The notes under the pieces: generated by a model
What the model was told of the DNA's origin: nothing
The model's input: only the letters and a program-made list of their open reading frames with translations
Database searches by the model: none
Position numbers and translations under genes: made by a program
Shown here: positions 23,383-31,570 of the stretch, in pieces
Layout: every line of letters begins with the position of its first letter
Position numbering within the stretch: the first letter of the stretch is position 1
From: Paractinoplanes lichenicola
GTDB taxonomy: Bacteria > Actinomycetota > Actinomycetes > Mycobacteriales > Micromonosporaceae
DNA length: 64,000 nucleotides
Assembly: GCF_016785085.1 (NCBI RefSeq)
Contig: NZ_JAENHO010000005.1
Location: forward strand, 124,001 to 188,000
Direction of reading: 5' to 3'

Positions 23383-24986
23383 CCATTCCCGCCCCGCGTG
23401 AAGACCTCAAATCCGATGACCAAGTGCCGGCGACGCCGGAGCAGAACGACGGCGACAGCCCCCGAGACGTGGTTCTGCGCCTCACCGATGTGGTGAAGAC
23501 CTTCCCGGGCGTACGGGCCCTCGACGGCGTGTCGCTCGAGGTGCGCGCCGGCGAGGTGCACTGCCTGCTCGGGCAGAACGGTGCCGGCAAGTCCACGCTG
23601 ATCAAGACGCTGGCCGGGGTGCACCACGCCGACGGCGGCGAGATCACCTGGCTCGGTGAGCCGTTCGCGCCGGCCACCCCGCAGGCCGCCATGCGCGCCG
23701 GCATCGCCACCATCTATCAGGAGCTCGACCTCGTCGACGACCTGTCGGTGGCCGAGAACGCCTTCCTCGGACACGAGGACGCCCGCCTCGGCTTCACCCG
23801 CCGGCGGTCCACGGCGCAGAAGACCCGCGAGATCCTGTCCCGCCTGGGCCACCCGGAGATCCCGCCGCGGACCCACGTGCGTGACCTGCCCGCGGCGGGC
23901 AAACAGATCGTCAGCATGGCCCGTGCGCTCTCGCACGACGCCAAGCTGATCGTCATGGACGAGCCCAGCGCTGTGCTCGCTCATGACGAAGTGGACAATC
24001 TGTTCCGCATCATCCAGGGCCTCACCGCCCAGGGGATCGCGGTCATCTACATCTCGCACCGGCTCGAGGAGATCCGCGAGATCGGCGACCGGGTCACCGT
24101 GCTCAAGGACGGCCGCACCACCGCGGCCAACCTGCCGGCCCGCAGCACACCGACGCGTGACCTGGTGAGCCGCATGACCGGCCGATCCATCGAGTACGTC
24201 TTCCCGCCGCGCCGCACGCTCGAGGCGCGCGACCCGCTGCTCGTCGTCGAGGGGCTGAGCCGCAAGGGCGAGTTCGCCGACGCCAGCCTCACGGTCGCGC
24301 CGGGCGAGATCGTCGGCATCGCCGGCCTGGTCGGCTCGGGCCGGTCCGAGCTGCTGGAGACCATCTTCGGCGCGCGCCGGGCCGACTCCGGCACGGTCAC
24401 GCTCGACGGCCAGCGGATCACCGGGGTCGGCCGGGCGGTGCGCAAGGGCATGGGCATGGCCCCCGAGGAGCGCAAGAGCCAGGCGCTGCTGCTCGACGAG
24501 CCGGTCTACAAGAACATGACGCTCGCGTCGTTCAGCGGCTTCGCCAAGGCCGGGTTCACCGACGCGGGCGGCGAGCGCCGGGCCGCCGAGAAGACGGCCG
24601 ACCTGCTCGAACTGCGGCCGCGCGACGTCACCCGCCCGGTGCGCACGCTCTCGGGCGGAAACCAGCAGAAGGTGGTGGTCGGGCGCTGGCTGCTCGACGA
24701 CACCAAGCTGCTGCTGCTCGACGAGCCCACCCGCGGCGTCGACGTCGGCGCCCGGGCCGAGCTCTATCAGGTGATTCAAGACCTGGCCGAACGTGGCGTC
24801 GGGGTGCTGCTCGTCTCGAGCGAGGTGCCCGAGGTGCTCGGCCTGTCCGACCGCGTGCTGGTCATGCGGGAGGGCCGGATCGTCCGAGAGGCGCCGGCGC
24901 CCGAGATCGACGAGGACACCGTTCTCGACCTCGTCATGTCGGGTTCGCTCACGACTGAGTCCATTCTGGAAGGGGAGCCAGCATGA
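23379..24986 (+). CDS. Sugar ABC importer ATPase, RbsA type
   Basis: 535-residue double-domain ATPase of the CUT2 (ribose/xylose/galactose) importer class. The first nucleotide-binding domain has Walker A GQNGAGKST (about residues 64-72) and Walker B LIVMDEPSAVLA. The second has the altered CUT2-type P-loop GLVGSGRSELLE, signature LSGGNQQKVVVGRWL and Walker B LLLLDEPTRGVDVG. The N-terminal 30 residues are a charged extension. Overlaps its neighbours at both ends (ATGA), so regulator, ATPase and permease are translated together. Confidence 0.94.
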   Translation: MTIPAPREDLKSDDQVPATPEQNDGDSPRDVVLRLTDVVKTFPGVRALDGVSLEVRAGEVHCLLGQNGAGKSTLIKTLAGVHHADGGEITWLGEPFAPATPQAAMRAGIATIYQELDLVDDLSVAENAFLGHEDARLGFTRRRSTAQKTREILSRLGHPEIPPRTHVRDLPAAGKQIVSMARALSHDAKLIVMDEPSAVLAHDEVDNLFRIIQGLTAQGIAVIYISHRLEEIREIGDRVTVLKDGRTTAANLPARSTPTRDLVSRMTGRSIEYVFPPRRTLEARDPLLVVEGLSRKGEFADASLTVAPGEIVGIAGLVGSGRSELLETIFGARRADSGTVTLDGQRITGVGRAVRKGMGMAPEERKSQALLLDEPVYKNMTLASFSGFAKAGFTDAGGERRAAEKTADLLELRPRDVTRPVRTLSGGNQQKVVVGRWLLDDTKLLLLDEPTRGVDVGARAELYQVIQDLAERGVGVLLVSSEVPEVLGLSDRVLVMREGRIVREAPAPEIDEDTVLDLVMSGSLTTESILEGEPA

Positions 24987-25999
24987 CAACCCAGACGGCG
25001 CCCCCGGAGGCGCCCGCCAAGCAGGAACGCCGCAAGCTCGACGAGAACACCCTGCGCAACCTGGGTCTCGTCGGCGTGCTGATCCTCCTGATCATCGTCG
25101 GCATCGCGACGAAGCCCGACCTCTACAGCGACCCGACCTGGGTCAAGAACAACTTCCTGACGATCCTGCAGCAGGCGTCGGCGATCGGCGTGGTCACGGT
25201 GGGCATGACCTTCGTGATCATCGGAGGCGGCATCGACCTGTCCGTCGGGGCGATCGTCGCCATCGCCGGAGTCTGGTCCACCACGCTCGCGACCCAGAGC
25301 TACGGGGCCGGCGGCATGATCTTCACGGCGATCATCGTCGGCACCGCCGTCGGGCTCATCAACGGCTTCCTGATCGCGTACGGGAGGCTGGTGTCCTTCA
25401 TCGCGACGCTGGCGATGATGGTCGCGGCTCGGGGCCTGGCCGCGCAGATCTCCGGCAAGCAGACCCAGATCTCGACCAACTCCACGATCAACGACATCGC
25501 CAGCACCCGCCCGCTCGGCATCCCGCTGCTGGTGTGGATCCTGGCCGCCGTCGTGATCGTGGGCTGGGTGCTGCTCAACCGCACCACGTTCGGCCGGCGC
25601 ACGGTGGCCGTCGGTGGCAACCCCGAGGCGGCCCGGCTCGCCGGCATCAACGTCAAGCGGCACACGATGCTGCTGTTCGCGCTGTCCGGCCTGTGCTGCG
25701 GCATCGCCGCGATCATGCTCACGTCGCAGGCGACCAGCGCGCAGGCCGCCATGGCGAACCTCTACGAACTCGACGCGATCGCCGCGGCGATCATCGGCGG
25801 CACGCTGCTCAGCGGTGGCCGCGGCACCATCGTCGGCGCGCTCTTCGGCGTGCTGGTGTTCTCCACCATCACCAACCTGTTCGCCATCAACAACCTCCCC
25901 ACCGAGGTTCAGAACATGGTCAAGGGCGGGATCATCGTGGCCGCCGTCCTGATCCAGCAGTTCCGGTTCCAATCGCTCACCCAATTGTTCAAGCGCTGA
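24983..25999 (+). CDS. Sugar ABC importer permease, RbsC type
   Basis: 338-residue BPD_transp_2 family permease with eight to ten helices. Characteristic blocks are GVVTVGMTFVIIGGGIDLSVGAIVAIAG (sugar-permease signature), then TTFGRRTVAVGGNPEAARLAGINVKRHTMLLFALSGL, and ELDAIAAAIIGGTLLSGGRGT. A charged cytoplasmic N-terminus of about 35 residues precedes helix 1. Works with the RbsA-type ATPase and the binding protein downstream. Confidence 0.94.
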   Translation: MTTQTAPPEAPAKQERRKLDENTLRNLGLVGVLILLIIVGIATKPDLYSDPTWVKNNFLTILQQASAIGVVTVGMTFVIIGGGIDLSVGAIVAIAGVWSTTLATQSYGAGGMIFTAIIVGTAVGLINGFLIAYGRLVSFIATLAMMVAARGLAAQISGKQTQISTNSTINDIASTRPLGIPLLVWILAAVVIVGWVLLNRTTFGRRTVAVGGNPEAARLAGINVKRHTMLLFALSGLCCGIAAIMLTSQATSAQAAMANLYELDAIAAAIIGGTLLSGGRGTIVGALFGVLVFSTITNLFAINNLPTEVQNMVKGGIIVAAVLIQQFRFQSLTQLFKR

Positions 26000-26047
26000 T
26001 CTCTTTCGCCCGGCTTCGCTCGGTCCGGGTACCCCCTTGGAGGAATC

Positions 26048-27094
26048 ATGTCCGCTTTGTCTCGTAGGCGCATTCTGTTCGGCGGCGCGGCCGTCGGTGC
26101 CGGTGCCCTCCTCACCGCCTGCACGAGCAACGAACCCGACAACAGCGCGCAGGTGAACACCAACACCGACGCCAGCGCCAACCCCAACGCCGCGGCCGGC
26201 GAGAAGGTCGTCATCGGGTTCACCGCCCCGGCCGCCGACCACGGCTGGATCGCGGCGATCACCAACAACGCCAAGGCCCAGGCCGCCGCGTACCCCGACG
26301 TGGAGTTCAAGGCCGTCGAGGCCGGCGCCGACGCGGCCGCCCAGCGCGCCGCCATCTCGACCCTGGTGGCCCAGAAGCCCACCGTGATCGTGATGCTGCC
26401 GCACGACGGCAAGGAGCTCGACTCGGCCGGCCTCGAGGCCATGAAGGCCGGCATCCCGGTGATCAACCTGGACCGGGCGTTCCCGTCGCAGGCCGCCTTC
26501 CGGCTGCAGATCAAGGGCGACAACTACGGCATGGGCCTGGCCGCCGGTCACTACATCGGCGAGCAGCTCAAGGCCAAGAACGTCGCCAACCCGCTGATCG
26601 GCGAGATCCCCGGGATCGACTCGCTCGAACTGACCCAGGAGCGCAGCGCGGGCTTCAAGACCGCCCTCGCCGAGTACGGGTTCAAGGTGGCCAACCGGCG
26701 CCCGGCCGAGTTCACCGCCGACTCCGGCCAGGCCGCCGCGACCGCGCTGCTGCAGGCGCTGCCCAAGATGGACGCGCTCTGGAACCACGACGACGACCAG
26801 GGCATCGGCGTGCTGGCCGCGATCAAGCAGACCAACCGCAGCGAGTTCTTCATGGTCGGCGGGGCCGGCTCGAAGGCCGCGATCGACCAGATCAAGGCCG
26901 ACAACTCGGTGCTCAAGGCGACCGTGACGTACAGCCCGTCGATGGCCTCCTCGGCCATCTCGCTGGCCCGGCTCATCGGGCAGGGCAAGGGCATGAGCGA
27001 CCTGGTCGAGCTGCAGGTGCCCAAGGAGATCACGCTCGCCTCCGAGACGATCACCAAGGACAACGCGGACGCGTACGCCAAGCTCGGCTTCTGA
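26048..27094 (+). CDS. Sugar-binding lipoprotein of ABC importer (RbsB type)
   Basis: 348-residue periplasmic-binding-protein type I family (Peripla_BP_4) protein. The N-terminus has a twin-Arg-like SRRRILFGGAAVGAGALLTAC with a lipobox (LTAC), so it is probably a Tat-exported lipoprotein, followed by an Asn/Ala-rich linker. The sugar-binding core starts EKVVIGFTAPAADHGWIAAITNNAKAQA. GGAGG lies before the ATG. The substrate is not readable; the linked Gfo/Idh/MocA dehydrogenase suggests a sugar or cyclitol. Confidence 0.92.
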   Translation: MSALSRRRILFGGAAVGAGALLTACTSNEPDNSAQVNTNTDASANPNAAAGEKVVIGFTAPAADHGWIAAITNNAKAQAAAYPDVEFKAVEAGADAAAQRAAISTLVAQKPTVIVMLPHDGKELDSAGLEAMKAGIPVINLDRAFPSQAAFRLQIKGDNYGMGLAAGHYIGEQLKAKNVANPLIGEIPGIDSLELTQERSAGFKTALAEYGFKVANRRPAEFTADSGQAAATALLQALPKMDALWNHDDDQGIGVLAAIKQTNRSEFFMVGGAGSKAAIDQIKADNSVLKATVTYSPSMASSAISLARLIGQGKGMSDLVELQVPKEITLASETITKDNADAYAKLGF

Positions 27095-27123
27095 CCGGGC
27101 CGGGTTTTCGATAAGGAGATTCG

Positions 27124-28308
27124 ATGTCGGAACAGCTGCGGGTCGGCATGGTCGGCTACGCGTTCATGGGGGCCGCGCACTCAACGGCGTGGCGTACCGT
27201 CAACCGCGCCTTCGACCTGCCGCTGTCGGCACGGATGACCGCGGTCAGCGGCCGCTCCCCGGAAGGGGTGGCGGCCGCCGCCGCGAAGCTCGGCTGGGAC
27301 GAGCACACCACGGACTGGCGCTCGCTGATCGACCGGGACGACATCGACCTGATCGACATCTGCACGCCGGGCGACACCCACGCCGAGATTGCCCTGGCCG
27401 CGCTGGCCGCGGGCAAGCACGTTCTCTGCGAGAAGCCCCTGGCCAACACGGTGGCCGAGGCGCGAGAGATGGCCGCGGCCGCGGCCCAGGCGGCTTCCTC
27501 CGGCGTACGGGCCATGTGTGGCTTCAATTACCGCCGGGTGCCCGCCGTGGCACTCATGCGGCAGCTCGTGCGGGACGGACGGATCGGCACCATCCGGCAC
27601 GTCCGCGCCCAGTACCTGCAGGACTGGATCATCGACCCGTCGTTCCCGCTGGTCTGGCGTCTGCGCAAGGAGCTGGCGGGCTCGGGGGCGCTGGGTGACA
27701 TCGGCGCCCACATCATCGACCTGACCCAGTTCGTCACCGGGCAGTCGATCTCCACGGTGTCCGCGCTGACCGAGACGTTCATCAAGCAGCGGCCGCTGAC
27801 CGGCGAGTCGGCCGGGCTGTCCGCCGCGGCCGACGGCAGCGGGCTGGGCGACGTCACGGTCGACGACGCGGCGCTCTTCCTGGCCAGGCTCGACGGGGGA
27901 GCTGTGGCCACGTACGAGGCGACCCGCTTCGCGACCGGCCGCAAGAACGCGCTGCGGGTCGAGCTCAACGGCTCGCTGGGCTCGCTCGCGTTCGACTTCG
28001 AGCGGCAGAACGAGCTCGAGTTCTACGACGGCGCGCTGCCCTCGGCCGAGCAGGGTTTCAGCCGGATCCTGGTCACCGAGGCCGACCACCCGTACATCGG
28101 GGCGTGGTGGCCGCCGGGTCACGGCATCGGCTACGAGCACACGTTCACCCACGAGGTGCGCGACCTGATCGAGGCGATCGCCACCGGGCAGCAGCCCACG
28201 CCGTCGTTCGCCGACGCGCTGCAGGTGCAACTGGTGCTGGACGCGGTGAGCCGCTCGGCCGAATCGGCGGAGTGGACCTCGGTCGAGCCGGCCCTGGAGC
28301 GGGTCTAA
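27124..28308 (+). CDS. Gfo/Idh/MocA family oxidoreductase
   Basis: 394-residue NAD(P)-dependent dehydrogenase of the glucose-fructose oxidoreductase/inositol dehydrogenase family. The N-terminal Rossmann fold reads RVGMVGYAFMGAAHSTAW, and the catalytic-lysine motif HVLCEKPLANTVAEAREM is clear. The C-terminal domain has LAGSGALGDIGAHIIDLTQFVTG, with the family His-Asp pair region. AAGGAGA is eight bases before the ATG. It lies at the end of the sugar-import operon and probably performs the first oxidation of the imported sugar. A strong two-way hairpin follows. Confidence 0.92.
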   Translation: MSEQLRVGMVGYAFMGAAHSTAWRTVNRAFDLPLSARMTAVSGRSPEGVAAAAAKLGWDEHTTDWRSLIDRDDIDLIDICTPGDTHAEIALAALAAGKHVLCEKPLANTVAEAREMAAAAAQAASSGVRAMCGFNYRRVPAVALMRQLVRDGRIGTIRHVRAQYLQDWIIDPSFPLVWRLRKELAGSGALGDIGAHIIDLTQFVTGQSISTVSALTETFIKQRPLTGESAGLSAAADGSGLGDVTVDDAALFLARLDGGAVATYEATRFATGRKNALRVELNGSLGSLAFDFERQNELEFYDGALPSAEQGFSRILVTEADHPYIGAWWPPGHGIGYEHTFTHEVRDLIEAIATGQQPTPSFADALQVQLVLDAVSRSAESAEWTSVEPALERV

Positions 28309-28316
28309 CCAGGCGT

Positions 28317-28376
28317 CCGTCGCGGGCCGGCGAGGGACGGCGCGGTTGCGCCCCGCGCCGGTCCGGCCCGCGACGG
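28317..28376. terminator. Bidirectional nested hairpin terminator
   Basis: Perfect 14-bp outer stem CCGTCGCGGGCCGG (28317-28330) with 28363-28376, and an inner stem GGCGCGG (28339-28345) with CCGCGCC (28353-28359). It lies between two genes whose 3' ends face each other and serves both strands. Confidence 0.88.
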
Positions 28377-28377
28377 A

Positions 28378-28701
28378 TTACGGCCGTTGGTAGCCGCACA
28401 CGTCGAACAGCCAGTGGTCGTAGTAGCCGCGCACGGACGCGCGGTCGGAATGATCGAGAGCCAGCCACTCGCGGGCCGCGTCGGCCGCCCGGCCCTGCTC
28501 CCACTCACTCTCGCTTTCGCTTTCGCCGAGGAAGCCCCACAGCAGGTAGAGGCTGGTCGCGAACTCCTCGGTCTCCAGGTGGTCGTGCAGCGCGGCCAGG
28601 ATCGCGGCGGCCGGAATCGAGGGGTCGCCGGCCGCGAGCACCTCGTGCATGAGCGCGCGGATCTCGTCGAGGTAGGCCGGCGCTCGGCGCTGATCATTCA
28701 C
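28378..28701 (-). CDS. Hypothetical acidic helical protein
   Basis: 107 residues, predicted almost all-helical and acidic (DEIRALMHEVLAAGDPSIPAAAILAALHDHLETEEFATSLYLLWGFLGESESESEWEQG, then YYDHWLFDVCGYQRP). No known family is recognised. It ends right at the bidirectional terminator and lies 64 bases downstream of the type VII-associated operon on the same strand, so it could be its last gene, for example a second immunity-type protein. That is speculation from position only. Confidence 0.55.
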   Translation of the reverse strand: MNDQRRAPAYLDEIRALMHEVLAAGDPSIPAAAILAALHDHLETEEFATSLYLLWGFLGESESESEWEQGRAADAAREWLALDHSDRASVRGYYDHWLFDVCGYQRP

Positions 28702-28765
28702 ACGCTGACGATGACACGGTTACGTGGCGAAGTGATTACCGCCCTCACGCCGACGGGTGATCTGT

Positions 28766-29458
28766 TCAGCCGTTCACCAGGCGGGTCAGGTTGGTCAGGC
28801 TGGTGACCAGCGCCGTCGTGTAACCCAGAATCCGGCCGGCCCACTTCACCACGGCCGACGCGAGCTGCGCCGCGATCACGGGGATCGTGACAATCAGCAA
28901 CGCCTCGGCGGCCCACACAATCACCCGCGCCACCAGGTCGGCGATCAGATCCCGGACGATGTCCCGGGTGAACATGACCAGGTTGCCGGCGGCCTCGGTG
29001 GACACCGCCATCGTCGACGCCAGCGACGAGAGCCCGCCCAGCGCGTCGACGTTGTTCGCCATCAGGCTCTGATAGGTCGTCGCGGCCGGGCCCGTCCAGT
29101 CGGGCACGTCGGCGGCCAGCGCGCCCTGCAGGTCGGCCGACATCGAGGCCAGCTCCCGGGCCATGTTCTCCCAGGTGGCGGCGTGCGCGGCGACCCGGTC
29201 GGGCATGCCCGCCAGCTTGTCGAGCACCTCCCGCAGCGGCTCGAAATACTCCATCGCCCAGCCCAGCCCGTTGGCCAGCAGCGTGCTGAACGGGTCGAGC
29301 ACCGCCGACGCCGCCTCCAGCGCGAACGCCCCACCGGCGAGCGCCTGATCGACCCAGCTGCCACCCGCGATCGTCTGCTGCAACCCTTGGAAGCTGTCGA
29401 CGAGCGACGCCCCCGACGTGCCCGGCCCGGTCGACGCGACGGCGATCAGGTTGGTCAT
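28766..29458 (-). CDS. WXG100-superfamily (type VII secretion-associated) protein
   Basis: 230 residues. The helical hairpin with the WxG turn lies at DWTGPAATTYQSLMANN, preceded by LAGMPDRVAAHAATWENMARELASMSADLQGAL. This is the layout of long WXG100/PPE/EspB-like type VII substrates. The N-terminal 60 residues resemble the LDPFSTLLANGLGWAMEYFEPLREVLDKL pre-domain common in Micromonosporaceae toxin carriers. The C-terminal 60 residues are hydrophobic (LIVTIPVIAAQLASAVVKW). No toxin domain is attached. It overlaps the EspC-like gene by one base. Confidence 0.75.
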   Translation of the reverse strand: MTNLIAVASTGPGTSGASLVDSFQGLQQTIAGGSWVDQALAGGAFALEAASAVLDPFSTLLANGLGWAMEYFEPLREVLDKLAGMPDRVAAHAATWENMARELASMSADLQGALAADVPDWTGPAATTYQSLMANNVDALGGLSSLASTMAVSTEAAGNLVMFTRDIVRDLIADLVARVIVWAAEALLIVTIPVIAAQLASAVVKWAGRILGYTTALVTSLTNLTRLVNG

Positions 29459-29769
29459 CAGAGCCCGCCCGCCTTCCGCAGCCGGTCGGCGGCCGCGTCA
29501 TCGGCGACCTCGTAATCCTGGCTCGTGCGGACCAGCGCCTCCGACGCGAGCCGCAGATTCTCCTCGACATAGGCATACAGCTCGTCCTGCTTCGCGTGCC
29601 GCGCCTCGAGGATGCCCGCCATCCACCCGCAGAGCAGCCCGTACGCCGCATCGTCGGCCACGATGGCGGAACTGGCCGACTTGACCGCCGCGAACCGCTG
29701 CTCGATCGACTCCACCTTGGCCGCATGCGCCCGGATCTGCCGGGCGTCGACCGAGAACCCGTCACTCAT
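29458..29769 (-). CDS. EspC-like type VII secretion target protein
   Basis: 103-residue helical protein of the ESX/EspC (T7SS_ESX_EspC, formerly DUF2580) family: FSVDARQIRAHAAKVESIEQRFAAVKSASSAIVADDAAYGLLCGWMAGIL, then LRLASEALVRTSQDYEVADDAAADRLRK. The C-terminal Y-x-x-x-D pattern (YEVAD) fits a type VII export signal. It likely pairs with the WXG100-like protein downstream as a secreted heterodimer. It overlaps the YbaB gene by eight bases. Confidence 0.8.
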   Translation of the reverse strand: MSDGFSVDARQIRAHAAKVESIEQRFAAVKSASSAIVADDAAYGLLCGWMAGILEARHAKQDELYAYVEENLRLASEALVRTSQDYEVADDAAADRLRKAGGL

Positions 29770-30130
29770 CGGTGACCTGCCGCTCCTTGATCAGACGCCC
29801 CGCCGTCGAATCGGGCCCCAGCGTCTCGTCGATGATCTCGCGCGTGACCCGGGCCGCCTTACCCCGCGCGATGCCGAGCGCCCCCATGACCGCCCGGCTC
29901 ACAGCCTCGGGCGGCACCCGCTGAATCCGCTCACTGAACTCGACGGCGAGCAACACACCACTGGAATCGATGGTCACCTCGACGAGCCCATTGCCGTCGG
30001 CGGCGGTGAACTTCGCCTGCCCCAGCCGCTCACTCATCACCTGAGCGGCCGCCGCGGCCCGATCCACCCGCCCCTTCCAATCCCGCAAATATTCACGAGA
30101 AGCATCCGGATCCAACAGCGGCTCGGTCAT
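29762..30130 (-). CDS. YbaB/EbfC family protein
   Basis: 122 residues of the YbaB/EbfC nucleoid-associated fold: the long helix RVDRAAAAAQVMSERLGQAKFTAADGNGLVEVTIDSSGVLLAVEFSE, then a helical C-terminus. This version, found between type VII substrates in actinobacteria, probably has a chaperone-like or regulatory role rather than global DNA binding. The start ATG is ten bases after the stop of the preceding candidate immunity gene, all on the minus strand. Confidence 0.8.
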   Translation of the reverse strand: MTEPLLDPDASREYLRDWKGRVDRAAAAAQVMSERLGQAKFTAADGNGLVEVTIDSSGVLLAVEFSERIQRVPPEAVSRAVMGALGIARGKAARVTREIIDETLGPDSTAGRLIKERQVTDE

Positions 30131-30139
30131 AGCTCCTTC

Positions 30140-30487
30140 TTAGCCCGCGGCGTCAATGGCTTCCCGCACCCAGCCGGCCAACTCGCGCAAAAACACCGCA
30201 GCCCCGGCATCGGTCGGATCGTGGTCCAAATCCCAGCCGCCGTTGACCGCGACCAGGCGGAACAGGGTGCCGCTGGGCAGCTCGGCGGTCAGGAGTGACT
30301 CGACTGCGGCCAGCTCTTGCCGCAGGAAGTGCGTGTTGCGCCGGGCGGTCCTCGCGAGCCCGTTCCGGATCTCGTCGATGCCGTCGGAGTCTTCGACATA
30401 ACCCTGCAGCAGCGACCGCACCTTTTCCAGATCCGAGCGTGCCTCCCGCTCGGCTAGCCGTGCGCGCAGGGGCTCCGGAATGTCCAT
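30140..30487 (-). CDS. Candidate immunity protein
   Basis: 115 residues, small and mixed alpha/beta: LAEREARSDLEKVRSLLQGYVEDSDGIDEIRNGLARTARRNTHFLRQELAAVESLL, then TLFRLVAVNGGWDLDHDPTDAGAAVFLRELAGWVREAI. I recognise no named family. It is called immunity only because it lies immediately downstream of the candidate toxin gene (stop to start about five bases) on the same strand. The ATG at 30487 is preferred since GTGAGG, three bases upstream, acts as the ribosome-binding site. Confidence 0.55.
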   Translation of the reverse strand: MDIPEPLRARLAEREARSDLEKVRSLLQGYVEDSDGIDEIRNGLARTARRNTHFLRQELAAVESLLTAELPSGTLFRLVAVNGGWDLDHDPTDAGAAVFLRELAGWVREAIDAAG

Positions 30488-30492
30488 GAACC

Positions 30493-31248
30493 TCACCGTA
30501 GTAGGCCGACGGGGAATGCGGTGACCACGAACGCGTGGGGCGGGTCCGAATCCGAGACGCTGATCTGGATGCGCACCCGGCTGGCCTCCATGTAAACCGC
30601 CTCACGGGGGCCGCCGCCGTCCAGCCCGCCGTTGAAGAATCCCTCACCGACTCGGTGGCCCGCGTGATACTCCGCGCGGTGCTCGCCGTCCATTGCCAAG
30701 TCGCTGCGGATCGCGTTCCAGTTCTGATGGATGTAGGCGTTCACCTCGTCACTCATGACCTTGTCGCTGTCCCATCGGAAGGACTGCGTCGCCCGATTGC
30801 CCCAGCCGAAGTCTTTGTAGATGCGGCCCTCGATCGTTTGCACTCCCGGTTCTCGCCGGAGCGGTACCTGATGCCCGTGCTTCGCGACGGTGTGGGCATC
30901 CGGATTGTCGTCATCGTTCCGGACGAAATCGATTACTGGCGGAGCGTCGCCGAGGTCGTCGTAGATTTTCTGAAATCCGGCCAAGGTGATGTCATCGTCG
31001 GACAGCGGCGGTGAGGACGCGGTGCCCTGCTCGACCGGCCGGGCGTTCTCACCCGTGCGCACCCGCCCGTCAATGGCCGCCTCACCGATCATGCGTTGCT
31101 GGCCGGCGGCGCTTCCGTCGTCGCCCGCCCCGGGTGAACGTGGCGGCGGTCCGTCGTTGTCGGGCGGCTTGCTTCCGCCGCCGCTCACGCCCGGGTCGGG
31201 CGGCTCGGACGAATCCCCGGAGCCGTGGCTTCTCGGTCGCGACGTCAC
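30493..31248 (-). CDS. Candidate polymorphic toxin, RNase A-like C-terminus
   Basis: 251 residues. Residues 1-95 are a disordered Pro/Gly/Ser/Asp-rich stretch without a WXG or PT domain. The last about 150 residues look like a toxin module: DDITLAGFQKIYDDLGDAPPVIDF, DAHTVAKHGHQVPL, SFRWDSDKVMSDEVNAYIHQNW, and a closing strand pair VYMEASRVRIQISV...HAFVVTAFPVG. The HTxxKH motif with a terminal VVTAFP strand is what I know from bacterial CdiA-type RNase A domains; this assignment is by memory and tentative. The frame opens just after a stop codon, with only a GTG start and no ribosome-binding site, so a longer ancestral N-terminus may have been lost. Confidence 0.55.
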   Translation of the reverse strand: MTSRPRSHGSGDSSEPPDPGVSGGGSKPPDNDGPPPRSPGAGDDGSAAGQQRMIGEAAIDGRVRTGENARPVEQGTASSPPLSDDDITLAGFQKIYDDLGDAPPVIDFVRNDDDNPDAHTVAKHGHQVPLRREPGVQTIEGRIYKDFGWGNRATQSFRWDSDKVMSDEVNAYIHQNWNAIRSDLAMDGEHRAEYHAGHRVGEGFFNGGLDGGGPREAVYMEASRVRIQISVSDSDPPHAFVVTAFPVGLLR

Positions 31249-31570
31249 CCGGATCAGTCCGTTCGTTGCAGGTCAGCGGGCAGGCCCCGGAGCGTAACAA
31301 CAGACGGCAATCGATCCCCGCGGAGTCATTCATTGTGGATCGCGAAGTCGCGCATTACCGCGATCCCGGAAAGAGCGCCCAAGATTGGTGCAAAGCGCGG
31401 ATCGAAATGCACGTGACCTGCGACTGAGGTCACAGTTGGTCAGGGCAATCGACCGTTCGGCGAGAAAAGGGTCACACCTGTGATGTGGCGGTTCAGAGAT
31501 CAAATTCGTAGGCTGTTGCGGGACGGCGGACGTCTTTTGTGAGAGGGCTGAGAACACTGGTTGCCGCGGA
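31249..31570. other. Divergent control region with two dyads
   Basis: 322 bases between the toxin operon (left) and the nuclease/ATPase cassette (right), less GC-rich than its surroundings. No supported gene. Perfect inverted repeats are GTGACCT-N7-AGGTCAC (31413-31433) and TCACA-CC-TGTGA (31472-31483), both sharing TCAC/GTGA arms. They are probable operators for one or both units. Confidence 0.6.

Noticed and set aside
28766..31248. Complete type VII secretion locus
   Set aside because: No EccC, EccD, EccB or mycosin gene in the window; only substrates and helpers are present.
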